Position numbers and translations under genes: made by a program. A model generated the notes under the pieces. The model saw only the letters and a program-made list of their open reading frames with translations, was not told the origin of the DNA and did no database searches. From Dehalococcoidia bacterium UBA1332 (GTDB lineage: Bacteria > Chloroflexota > Dehalococcoidia > Lucifugimonadales > Lucifugimonadaceae): a stretch of 12,496 nucleotides of DNA. How positions within the stretch are numbered: position 1 is the stretch's first letter; each line of letters opens with the position of its first letter. Below, piece after piece: positions 1 through 7,305 of the stretch. Location of the stretch: NCBI GenBank assembly GCA_002306745.1, contig DBSW01000047.1, positions 1 to 12,496 of the forward strand. The letters run 5' to 3'.

Positions 1-94
1 GATTACTGTTCTTAAACTAAACCATTGCTAGAACACATCTACATTTGCCGCATAGTGCAAATACTTTTAGTGGTAACGAGTTATTCAAATGAAA

Positions 95-1207
95 TTATTC
101 CCATCGGAACATTTTTGTGGCGATGGCGAAGCTGGTGAGGGTCCAAAGTCCCAAGCCTAGTAATTCAGAGCCAAGCGTAGTTATTGATGCTCCTTCAACA
201 GTTATTGCTCGCATTCCATCTGCAAGAAAAGCTAGAGGCAAATATTGGGTCCACTGGGTCATCCAATCTGGCATTATCGACTGTGGAAAGAAGATTCCTG
301 ACAGGAACATCATTGGCAGTGATATCACATTAGCTATTGGTGCGGCTGTTTCTTCGTTTTTTGCCCATCCTGATACAGCGAGTCCAATAGCAATAAAAAG
401 CGCTCCACCTAGCAATGCAAGTATTGTTAGGTCTACCCATGCACCTAATCGAACAGTTCTAACAGTAACGCCGAGAACGAGCGCCCCAGCTATAACGAGT
501 ACATAAGTTTGCAATACTACGACTATCGCCTTGGTAGTAAGTTGCCCAGCTAGGAAGTGTGAAGCGCCGATTGGTGTTGCCTTCATACGTCTTAAAACAC
601 CTTGGGACTTGAAGCGTACTAAGCTGAATACAACCGTGAAAAGCCCTGTCTGCATAATTGCCATTGCTGCTATACCGGGGATCAGCCATGCCTTGAAACC
701 TTGTCCTTGACCCGTGACAAAAGATTCTGAAATTCCTATGGAATTTTCCACGCGGTATATGTCAGGGACTTCAGCGGACTCTTTGAAAACAGCGTCTACT
801 ACTTGACCAAGGACTGTGTTTACTACAGCTCGTTCCTGCTGGAATCTTTCATCATAGGTAACTTTGATTTCTGCGTATTCATCACGATTACCATAATTGG
901 CAGGTATTTCGATTACTGCAGTGTAATTGCCATATTTTAATTCCTTTTGCACGTTATTGCGGGTGTCAACAGATAGGTTTAATAGCACCTCATCTGCGGG
1001 TCCTCGTAGCGCAGTTATTAGTGATCTTGACGCTTCGTTTTCAGCTGCATCATAGACACCTACGTCTGGTGAGTTATATCCATCGAAATTCATGATTCCA
1101 AAAATGATCATCACTAACAGTGGGAAGAAAAGAGCCCAGAAAAGAGCGGCTCTGTTCCTGAAATACATTTTGAGTGACGCAGCTGTTAATGCGAAATAAA
1201 TTCTCAT
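95..1207 (-). CDS. ABC-2 type transporter permease (DrrB-like)
   Basis: Membrane subunit of an ABC exporter, 370 aa, the usual size for the ABC-2 permease family. A cytoplasmic N-terminus leads into a first membrane segment at about residues 20-38. A hydrophilic extracytoplasmic domain of about 130 residues follows, then a C-terminal block of about five hydrophobic segments between about 175 and 365. A basic cytoplasmic stretch with the motif RRMKATPIG lies before the third segment; it is typical of this family and probably contacts the ATPase. The ATG start lies 6 bases after the stop of the ATPase gene on the same strand, so the two form an operon. The substrate cannot be read from sequence. 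Relatives export antibiotics, lipids or polymers. I see no terminator in the 94 bases downstream. Confident in family, not in substrate. Confidence 0.9.
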   Translation of the reverse strand: MRIYFALTAASLKMYFRNRAALFWALFFPLLVMIIFGIMNFDGYNSPDVGVYDAAENEASRSLITALRGPADEVLLNLSVDTRNNVQKELKYGNYTAVIEIPANYGNRDEYAEIKVTYDERFQQERAVVNTVLGQVVDAVFKESAEVPDIYRVENSIGISESFVTGQGQGFKAWLIPGIAAMAIMQTGLFTVVFSLVRFKSQGVLRRMKATPIGASHFLAGQLTTKAIVVVLQTYVLVIAGALVLGVTVRTVRLGAWVDLTILALLGGALFIAIGLAVSGWAKNEETAAPIANVISLPMMFLSGIFFPQSIMPDWMTQWTQYLPLAFLADGMRAITVEGASITTLGSELLGLGLWTLTSFAIATKMFRWE

Positions 1208-1213
1208 ACCGTG

Positions 1214-1975
1214 TTAGTCTCGCAGTTCATGACCGGTAAGGTTAAGGAAAACATCATCTAGTGTCGCTGCTCTAACACGTTTTTGTGGTTTAAAGCCCGT
1301 AGCAATGAGCTGATTGATTAAGTTGTCTGGAGTGTCTAGCGCGATGATCTTGCCGTTCTCTACTATCGCAATCCGATCGCATAATTCCTCGGCTTCTTCC
1401 ATGTAGTGTGTGGTGAGCACTATAGTTGTGCCTGTGCTTTTTATCTGATGAACGAGTTCCCACAGTTGCCTACGTGCTTGCGGGTCAAGACCAGTAGTTG
1501 GTTCGTCCAGAAATAACACTACAGGGTCGTTGACTAATGCAACCGCTATGGAAAGTCTTTGTTTCTGTCCGCCGGACAATTCGTTGAATTTAGCGTTCTT
1601 TCGATTCGCTAGGCCAACTCGATCCAGTACTTCGATAGGGTTCACTCTTGATAGATAAAGCTTGGCGTACAAATCTACGATTTCGGAAAGTTTTAGGTTG
1701 TCGAAGAAAGCGTTTTGTTGAAGTTGTACTCCGATGATTGATTTCACTTCAGTCGGATTATTTTTTACATCTAATCCGTCGATATTTGCTTCACCGTAGT
1801 CGGCATCCCGTATTCCTTCTAGGATTTCAACAGTAGTGGTTTTACCTGCTCCGTTGGGGCCAAGCATGCCGAAAACTTCACCGCGGAGGACTTCGAAGGA
1901 AATGCCATCGACTGCTGTTATATCATCGTATGTTTTTCGTATGTTTTTAGCGATGATTACGGGGTCTATTGCCAT
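1214..1975 (-). CDS. ABC transporter ATP-binding protein (DrrA-like)
   Basis: Cytoplasmic ATPase that powers the adjacent ABC-2 permease, 253 aa. All nucleotide-binding motifs are present in order: Walker A GPNGAGKTT at residues 39-47, Q-loop glutamine Q86, signature LSGGQ at 133-137, Walker B ending in D157-E158, D-loop GLD at 162-164, and switch histidine H190. The C-terminal motif TLDDVFLNLTG is typical of DrrA/CcmA-type exporters. The ATG start has no convincing Shine-Dalgarno sequence; its leader reads AAATTTAAGTTTCT, preceded by a run of eight C on the coding strand. It is the first gene of a two-gene operon and is divergent from the aldo/keto reductase gene. Known members drive export of drugs, toxic metabolites or membrane components. 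The substrate here is unknown. Confidence 0.94.
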   Translation of the reverse strand: MAIDPVIIAKNIRKTYDDITAVDGISFEVLRGEVFGMLGPNGAGKTTTVEILEGIRDADYGEANIDGLDVKNNPTEVKSIIGVQLQQNAFFDNLKLSEIVDLYAKLYLSRVNPIEVLDRVGLANRKNAKFNELSGGQKQRLSIAVALVNDPVVLFLDEPTTGLDPQARRQLWELVHQIKSTGTTIVLTTHYMEEAEELCDRIAIVENGKIIALDTPDNLINQLIATGFKPQKRVRAATLDDVFLNLTGHELRD

Positions 1976-2318
1976 AGAAACTTAAATTTTGTCCCTTGGG
2001 GGGGGTATGGCCGTTGCGGTAGCCTGTTTATTTTGGTTGTATGCGGTCAGTGAGAACTCGATCGGTTTATTGCCGTAGAAACGTTCTTTGTATACCGAAT
2101 CAAGTAGTTACAGAGCCTATAAACGATTATATGGTTTGTGTGTCTTACTTGTGTCTGTTTAATGACGAGCGCGGGTTGTTGAATGTTTGTTTAGGAGACC
2201 GTTTGGATTAGAGTCTGGGATGCCAAGAGTTGCTAAAACATTCGATTAATCTAGAATCTAACTCGGCCTCATTGCTTGAGGATATTTTGTTACTTCACAT
2301 AACTAAGGAGTTGAACTT
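1976..2318. other. Divergent intergenic region, no gene
   Basis: These 343 bases separate the start of the leftward ABC operon from the start of the rightward aldo/keto reductase. I see no plausible coding sequence or RNA gene. Visible items are a run of eight G at 1998-2005, a perfect TATAAT on the minus strand at 2126-2131 without a good -35 partner, and a candidate plus-strand promoter at 2230-2257. The region probably carries both promoters. Confidence 0.6.
2230..2257 (+). promoter_or_regulatory. Candidate sigma-70 promoter for the aldo/keto reductase
   Basis: TTGCTA at 2230-2235 (4 of 6 to the -35 consensus) and TAGAAT at 2252-2257 (5 of 6 to the -10 consensus) are separated by 16 bases. 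Transcription would begin near 2264, giving a leader of about 55 bases with AAGGAG placed correctly before the TTG start. Found by eye only; hits of this quality also occur by chance in AT-rich DNA. Confidence 0.35.
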
Positions 2319-3323
2319 TTGACGATTGATTACGTGAAATTTGGCACAGGTGGTGTAAAAGTTTCGCCGATGGCGTTGGGTCTTGGATTTAGAGGTCAAT
2401 TTGATCGAAATGAGGCCGTGCGTGTGATTCATACTGCTTTAGATTCCGGGATAAATCTTATTGATTGCGCCAATGTTTATGGCTGGATGGATGATCGTAA
2501 AAATATTGGCAGCTCAGAGCAGGCACTTGGTCAGGCCTTGAAAGGTCGAAGGGACGACGTTGTAATCACATCCAAGGTGTTTAGTCCAATTGGTAGTGGC
2601 CCTAATGATCGAGGTGCCTCTCGATATCACATCATGCGAGAAATCGAACGATCTTTGAATCGTATTGATACCGATCACATCGACGTTTATATCTTTCACG
2701 GTGTCGAAGATATGACTCTGTTTGAAGAACAATTTCGGACTATGGAGACACTTATCCAGCAAGGTAAAATTCGTTACGTTGGTGTGAGTAATTTTCAAGC
2801 TTGGCAAATAATTAAGGCACTTGAAGTTCAGAAACAAATTAATGCGCAACCGTTGATTGCAGTCCAGAATCCTTATTCGTTGATGAATCGTGCGCAGGAA
2901 GATGAATTGTTTCCTATGGTCCGTGAGACTGGTGTTGGGATCATGGCGTACAGTCCACTTGGTGTGGGACTTTTAAGTGGGACGTATAAATCTTCTGAGA
3001 TACCTGATGAGTCGACCTTGTGGGGGTCCCGCCGAAAAGGTCAAATAGGCAGATATATGCAGGGTAGAGCCGGTAAGGTGATCGCTGCCGTCGAAGAAGT
3101 TGCCAGCGATCTTGGAGTATCGATGCCTCAAGTTGCGATGGCGTGGGTTATGTCGCATCCGGAGATTACTGTTGCAATTTCGGGTGCAGATACAGTGGAT
3201 CAGATTACGGATGTCGCTGGTGCCCTTGAGATCGACTTGCCGAAAGATATGATAGCTCGTTTGGATGATGTTTCCTATGGTATGAGAGCTTTACTGGACG
3301 GTACACCGACTGATGTGCAATAG
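2319..3323 (+). CDS. Aldo/keto reductase family oxidoreductase
   Basis: NAD(P)H-dependent oxidoreductase of the aldo/keto reductase superfamily, 334 aa, forming a TIM barrel in the cytoplasm. The catalytic tetrad is complete: D49 (in NLIDCANVYG), Y54, K86 (in VITSK) and H127 (in VYIFHG). The later motifs GVSNF and AYSPLGVGLLSG, and a C-terminal cofactor region around AISGADTVDQ, also fit. The overall pattern (GSSEQALGQAL, one-turn sugar-type barrel) resembles the bacterial AKR branches that include YghZ-like reductases and L-fucose/D-arabinose 1-dehydrogenases. It could reduce an aldehyde or oxidise a sugar to its lactone. The start is TTG, supported by AAGGAG at 2305-2310 with 8-base spacing. 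It is first in a rightward group with the SDR and the broken F420-type gene, 127 bases from the next gene. Confidence 0.93.
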   Translation: MTIDYVKFGTGGVKVSPMALGLGFRGQFDRNEAVRVIHTALDSGINLIDCANVYGWMDDRKNIGSSEQALGQALKGRRDDVVITSKVFSPIGSGPNDRGASRYHIMREIERSLNRIDTDHIDVYIFHGVEDMTLFEEQFRTMETLIQQGKIRYVGVSNFQAWQIIKALEVQKQINAQPLIAVQNPYSLMNRAQEDELFPMVRETGVGIMAYSPLGVGLLSGTYKSSEIPDESTLWGSRRKGQIGRYMQGRAGKVIAAVEEVASDLGVSMPQVAMAWVMSHPEITVAISGADTVDQITDVAGALEIDLPKDMIARLDDVSYGMRALLDGTPTDVQ

Positions 3324-3450
3324 GATCTGAATTTACAGATTTAGTTTGGTGAATAAATTTATATTTAAGAGCGGCAGTCTGCTTTGGAATTCATGTGAGA
3401 ATTACGTGAACGCCAGTTTTTGACAACCTTGAGTTTAATGAGAAATTATT

Positions 3451-4215
3451 TTGAAGATACTACTTGCTGGCGGATCGGGAATGGTTGGGACGTTTATAAC
3501 ACCGTATTTGATCAAAGAGCATGAGATACGTGTCCTTGATTTGACTGAACCAAAACATAGCGGAGTTGATTGGGTTAAGGGTTCGGTTACAGATCCTGAA
3601 GCCATAAACAAGGCAATCGATGGTGTAGATGCTTTCATATGGCTGGTCATGCTTAGTCCGCAAGGTGGAACTGTCACAAATCAAAACTTGAAGGTCATTC
3701 GTGAGAATTATGATGTCAACTGCATGGGCTTGCATATGTTTCTTTGGCTTGCACAAGGCGCAGGACTAACCCGTGGAGTTTATACCAGTTCGATGAGTGT
3801 TCATTATCGAGATAGGGACTATTACAACAATGAGGATGAATTACCGCTCGACACTCCTAGCGCTTATGGACTGAGCAAGGGTTTCGGTGAAAGGATCTGT
3901 AACTATTTCGCATCCTGGTTCGATATGAACCTCATTGCCCTGCGTATAACCGGCCCTCGGACAAGGGCTGCTTACATCGAGGAACGAGCTAATCCGATTG
4001 TAGACCATGCTGATGGATCCAAACCGTTGTTTGTTACCGATGAAGCTGATCTTGCAAGGGCTTATATGGCCGCGTTAGAGAATGTTCAGATTGGCCATGG
4101 TCGGTTTGATGCGGTGTTTATCGCAGGAGATGAAGAAGAAAAGGAGCATAATTTGACTAAAGCGAAATCTTTGCTTGGATGGGCTCCTAGGTCTCATATT
4201 GAAATTGAGAATTGA
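3451..4215 (+). CDS. NAD-dependent epimerase/dehydratase family protein, uronate-dehydrogenase-like
   Basis: Extended short-chain dehydrogenase, 254 aa, close in length to uronate dehydrogenases (about 265 aa). The N-terminal Rossmann motif GGSGMVG (G7, G10, G13) is followed by acidic D30 at the end of the second strand, which predicts NAD rather than NADP. The catalytic triad is visible: S113/S114 in YTSSMS, Y139 and K143 in YGLSKGFGE. The YGxSKxxGE form, the short length and the C-terminal LLGWAPR motif all match uronate dehydrogenase, which oxidises glucuronate or galacturonate to an aldarolactone; sugar epimerase remains possible. The TTG start at 3451 is needed to keep the glycine-rich motif at the extreme N-terminus; its ribosome site is weak (GAGA). 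The stop is 3 bases before the next gene. Family is sure, substrate is inferred. Confidence 0.85.
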   Translation: MKILLAGGSGMVGTFITPYLIKEHEIRVLDLTEPKHSGVDWVKGSVTDPEAINKAIDGVDAFIWLVMLSPQGGTVTNQNLKVIRENYDVNCMGLHMFLWLAQGAGLTRGVYTSSMSVHYRDRDYYNNEDELPLDTPSAYGLSKGFGERICNYFASWFDMNLIALRITGPRTRAAYIEERANPIVDHADGSKPLFVTDEADLARAYMAALENVQIGHGRFDAVFIAGDEEEKEHNLTKAKSLLGWAPRSHIEIEN

Positions 4216-4218
4216 TAT

Positions 4219-4847
4219 ATGCGCATCGCTGTGATTGGCAGTGGAAGTATGGGCTCGGCAATCGCTCGCTCGTGGTCTGAGTTAGGGCACTCAGTTGTGA
4301 TATGTACACGGACACCTGATTCTAAACGTGTGACTTCTTAGTTAGGAAGATCGGTCATGACGTTGCCGCTGCGTCATTAAATAACTCAATTGAAGAAGCA
4401 GATGTAATTGTTTTAGCCGTTCCATGGATTGCGGCTAAGCAATCGATAGCATGTTTAGGAGATCTCAAAGGGCGTGTAATCATTGATGTTACTAACCCAT
4501 TTTTGGAAGGGCTTAAACTTGAAATTGGTCATATTGATTCTGGCGGTGAGCAGATTTCTCGTTGGTCGAGTGGTGCTCATGTTGTGAAAACACTCAATAT
4601 AGTTGACGCTCGTTTAATCGGCGTAACTTCTATGGATGATAGAAAGATTTCGATTCCGATTTGTGGCGATGATCAAAATTCCAAACGTCTTGCTATCGAT
4701 CTAATTAGCCATCTTGTATTCGATGTTATAGATGCAGGCAAATTGAAGATGTCTCGCTTGTTAGAACCGCTTTCATTGTTAATGATCAACCTATCAATGC
4801 GAAAAGAGTTTGGCAGCGAAATTGGATTCAGATTGTTGAGGGATTAA
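4219..4847 (+). pseudogene. F420-dependent NADP oxidoreductase-like gene, broken by a 1-base frameshift
   Basis: The ATG at 4219 opens a frame encoding MRIAVIGSGSMGSA, a GxGxxG Rossmann fold (G7, G9, G12) with T30-R31 placed to bind the NADP 2'-phosphate. It stops at TAG 4339-4341 after 40 codons. The rest of the family pattern continues at once in the frame one base back: ADVIVLAVPW, then GRVIIDVTNPF, SSGAHVVKTLN and ICGDDQ, ending at 4847. Restoring one T near 4338 (TCTTA to TCTTTA) joins the halves without a gap into 209 residues, the normal family length. I see no slippery heptamer, so programmed frameshifting is unlikely. Relatives transfer hydride between F420 or a related flavin or ferric acceptor and NADP. 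The gene follows the SDR by 3 bases, so it was co-transcribed. Either a recent pseudogene or a sequencing error. Confidence 0.88.
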
Positions 4848-6100
4848 ATCTTCACTCGCCAGGCGATTAAGGCAGAAAGTATTCGGACACCTGCCATTGC
4901 AAGAAATACGATTTCCCATGGTGTATCTGATGTGTTCAGGATAAAGGCGAAGATTAGAGCCTGCGCCCCTGCGTATATGTATCCATGCGCATCAAGAACC
5001 CCCGAAGCAGTGGATGCATATTTCGGACCAACCATGTCTACTACAAGAGTAGCGGTCATGGACAGGCTCATCGCAAAGGCTCCGATGAATAGCAATAAGG
5101 CACCGGCGTATATGTTTTCGGCTGGGACTATCGCAAGGCCAATTAATGCTAATGCTGAAATAATCGCAGACGTTGCAATCATTGGGCTTCTTCTACCGCC
5201 AAGAAGTACGTCGGATATCCAGCCAGAAACTATCGGTGCCAAAAGGTAGCCTATCGGTAGAGCAACGGTTACCAGCGCCGTACTTTCGATAGATAACCCT
5301 GCTTCTTCGAAGTAGTAAATTGGCGCCCAAGTGGTTAGCCCATATCTAACTACGTTTTCAAATCCTTTTATGTGGGATGTTACTACGAAACGCCAATTGG
5401 TAAATAGATATGAGTAAATAGCAAATAGGGGGTTATTTGGCTGTGAATATGTTTCTTTTGAACTCTCGTAGGTTTCTTGATGTTCTACGTTTTTCAATCC
5501 AACGTCAGATGGGCGATCGCGAACCATAAAGAAAATCGCAATCGCTGCTGGAATCAATAACATTGGTGGAAATCTGAAGGCGGCTCGCCAGCCGAACTCT
5601 GCGACAGTCCATCCAGTTATTAGCCACATTGCCAACATAGCGGTTCCGGCTGATACACCGACTAATCCCATTACCCGCCCTCGATGCTCTCGTCCCCACC
5701 ATTGTGCAAGCATTCCGATCCCTGGTGACCAAGCAGTTGCGTTTGCAAACCCGTTTAATGCCCATGGAATTGCTATAGACCAGAGGCTGTTCCCGAAACT
5801 AGTAATCCAATTGAGTATCACGGACGTGATCGCTCCTGCGATGAGCCAAAACCTGTATCCATAGACTTCAGCAATTCTTCCGTGGGTTATATCACCGAGC
5901 GCAAAACCCCATAATAGACATGCGTTGATGATTCCGATCTCAATGTGAGTGAAGTCGAGTTGTTCGCGCATTACTGGACTCGCTGGCCAATGGTTGAATC
6001 TACTCATGTAGACGAATACGTAAAAACCTGCATAACTGAATAGAATGCGATTACGCCATCGTTTGAATTCGTTTTCGTGTTGTTGAGATTTTTCTGTCAC
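4844..6100 (-). CDS. MFS transporter, organophosphate:phosphate antiporter-like
   Basis: Inner-membrane secondary transporter, 418 aa, with about twelve hydrophobic segments in two halves joined by a polar central loop at about 195-220. The first membrane segment carries YMSRFNHW with R34, matching the position of the substrate-binding arginine in GlpT-type antiporters. LNGFANATAWSPG and AQWWGREHRGRVMG also follow the OPA pattern (NGxxQxxGWP, WWxxxERG). This suggests an anionic substrate such as a sugar phosphate or sugar acid, but hexuronate-type anion:cation symporters look similar. The start is GTG at 6100; AAAGG directly abuts it rather than sitting at normal spacing, and no later in-frame start precedes the first segment. 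The stop overlaps the stop of the opposing broken gene by 4 bases. Divergent from the amidohydrolase. Confidence 0.9.
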   Translation of the reverse strand: MTEKSQQHENEFKRWRNRILFSYAGFYVFVYMSRFNHWPASPVMREQLDFTHIEIGIINACLLWGFALGDITHGRIAEVYGYRFWLIAGAITSVILNWITSFGNSLWSIAIPWALNGFANATAWSPGIGMLAQWWGREHRGRVMGLVGVSAGTAMLAMWLITGWTVAEFGWRAAFRFPPMLLIPAAIAIFFMVRDRPSDVGLKNVEHQETYESSKETYSQPNNPLFAIYSYLFTNWRFVVTSHIKGFENVVRYGLTTWAPIYYFEEAGLSIESTALVTVALPIGYLLAPIVSGWISDVLLGGRRSPMIATSAIISALALIGLAIVPAENIYAGALLLFIGAFAMSLSMTATLVVDMVGPKYASTASGVLDAHGYIYAGAQALIFAFILNTSDTPWEIVFLAMAGVRILSALIAWRVKI

Positions 6101-6124
6101 CTTTGCAGGGTATACATCTTTTAT

Positions 6125-6139
6125 CTAGCGCACAGCTAG
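6125..6139. promoter_or_regulatory. Dyad CTAGC-GCACA-GCTAG between divergent genes
   Basis: A perfect 5-bp inverted repeat with a 5-base centre lies in the 162-base gap between the MFS transporter start (6100, leftward) and the amidohydrolase start (6263, rightward). Its position about 25 bases upstream of the transporter start would suit an operator. No copy was noticed at the other divergent promoters, so this rests on symmetry and position only. Confidence 0.25.
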
Positions 6140-6262
6140 GTTATCTCACTGTATGTTGAGAATATTCGAGAAGACATCGGACTAAGTCAGGCGTAACATT
6201 CGGGCAATCGCTGGGATTTAATAGCGGTGATGCTGAATTCAATTTAAAGAGAGATATGTTCA

Positions 6263-7147
6263 ATGATCGTTGACGTCCACACTCACCTGCCGAGTCATCC
6301 ACAGACAGTTCCTGATGGAGAGATACAGATTGAAACGACTATGCGGTCGGGTGAGACCGTGCACCTAACAAATTCTGTAGACGATTATTTGCGTGATATG
6401 GGTCCGGTCGACAAGGCATTTATATTTGGCATTGCACCACGTCCGTGGCGTCCTGATGAACGAGTTCTACGTACCGAAGGATGGCCGGAGCGTATGAATC
6501 ACAATGATGTAGCCGCTCAAACGGCGAGCAAAGCTCCGGACAAGATATTGCCGTTTATGTCCTTACATCCACTCGATCCAAACTGGCGAGATGAATATGA
6601 CAGGTGCGTTGGTGATCTTGGTTGCAAGGGAATAAAGTTAGGCCCAAACTACCAGGATTTTGATCCGACGAGTCATGAGGCTTTCGAATTATTTGCGCGT
6701 CTAGAGTCTGATGGAATCCCGATCATCTTCCATCAAGGAACTTCGCCGATGACGGAGGCTCCACTCACATACGCACACCCACTGACATCAGATAAAATTG
6801 CGATGGCTTTTCCTAAACTTACGATGGTTCTAGCCCATCTTGGTCACCCATGGCAGAGCGATTGTCTTTCTGTGGTACGAAAACATCCTAATGTGTGGGC
6901 TGATGTTTCTGCTCAGTACTATCGTCCTTACTCGTTTTGGCAAGGAATGCGGTTGTTTTACGAATGGGGCGTAACTGACAAAATACTGTTTGCATCTGAT
7001 TGGCCAGTTACTCGTCCACAGGACAATATTGATCATTTGCGTGGATTAGAAAGATTTGCCAAGGATCATCATTTGCCTTCAATTCCTGCTAAGGACATTG
7101 AAGGCATAATTAATCGAGATGCGGTGGAAATTCTAAAGGTTGGTTGA
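6263..7147 (+). CDS. Amidohydrolase family 2 metal-dependent hydrolase
   Basis: TIM-barrel metalloenzyme of the amidohydrolase_2 family (PF04909 type), 294 aa, cytoplasmic. The metal site is complete: HTH at H6 and H8 directly after the start, H157 in IIFHQG, H192 in AHLGHPW and D246 in FASDWP. The middle motif LGCKGIKLGPNYQDF is typical of the family. Known members are lactonases of sugar acids (for example L-fucono-lactonase and L-rhamnono-lactonase types), 4-sulfomuconolactonase and ACMSD-like decarboxylases; sequence alone does not decide between lactonase and decarboxylase. The HTH motif four residues from the start fixes the ATG at 6263, which is preceded by GAGAG. It heads a rightward operon with two tiny membrane proteins and an MFS transporter, so substrate uptake and hydrolysis may be linked. 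Confidence 0.9.
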   Translation: MIVDVHTHLPSHPQTVPDGEIQIETTMRSGETVHLTNSVDDYLRDMGPVDKAFIFGIAPRPWRPDERVLRTEGWPERMNHNDVAAQTASKAPDKILPFMSLHPLDPNWRDEYDRCVGDLGCKGIKLGPNYQDFDPTSHEAFELFARLESDGIPIIFHQGTSPMTEAPLTYAHPLTSDKIAMAFPKLTMVLAHLGHPWQSDCLSVVRKHPNVWADVSAQYYRPYSFWQGMRLFYEWGVTDKILFASDWPVTRPQDNIDHLRGLERFAKDHHLPSIPAKDIEGIINRDAVEILKVG

Positions 7148-7164
7148 TCAGCCACGGTATAGCA

Positions 7165-7305
7165 ATGCATTTTCTGTTTGCCATCGCAATTGTTTTTATA
7201 TTAACTTCGGCACTTTATTACGTTGGTAGGCGTTCTGGATACCGTGATGGACGTTTCGACGAAAGAAAAGAATGGTCGACTCGTATTCGAGATTTAAATG
7301 ACTAA
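7165..7305 (+). CDS. Small single-pass membrane protein (46 aa)
   Basis: A small reading frame missed by length limits. It encodes 46 aa: a hydrophobic segment at about residues 3-20 (starting MHFLFAIAIVFILTS), then a strongly charged tail rich in R, D, E and K ending in RDLND. The stop overlaps the next gene by 8 bases (ATGACTAA), typical of translational coupling to the MFS transporter. The start is uncertain. ATG at 7165 lacks a Shine-Dalgarno sequence. TTG at 7144 overlaps the amidohydrolase stop as TTGA, has AAAGG four bases upstream, and would give 53 aa. I do not recognise the family. Possible roles are a small subunit or stabiliser of the transporter, but only position and topology support that. 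Confidence 0.6.
   Translation: MHFLFAIAIVFILTSALYYVGRRSGYRDGRFDERKEWSTRIRDLND

Noticed and set aside
43..62. ATTTGC/GCAAAT inverted repeat downstream of the ABC operon as a terminator
   Set aside because: Only a 6-bp A/T-rich stem with an 8-base loop and no T-run on the minus strand after it.
3325..3340. ATCTG/CAGAT hairpin after the aldo/keto reductase stop
   Set aside because: A 5-bp weak stem with only interrupted T residues after it; insufficient for an intrinsic terminator.
3420..3449. Promoter with perfect TTGACA at 3420-3425 for the SDR gene
   Set aside because: Any -10 at correct spacing (AATTAT at 3444-3449) would put the transcription start inside the coding region, and the glycine-rich motif requires the start at 3451.
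4326..4345. Programmed ribosomal frameshift at the break
   Set aside because: A net -1 shift would be needed, but the bases around GTGACTTCTTAG contain no X-XXY-YYZ slippery heptamer and no obvious downstream stem.
4503..4847. 114-aa frame read as an independent gene
   Set aside because: It begins mid-domain with a TTG inside the DVTNPF motif region of the F420-type oxidoreductase. It is the downstream half of the frameshifted gene, not a separate protein.
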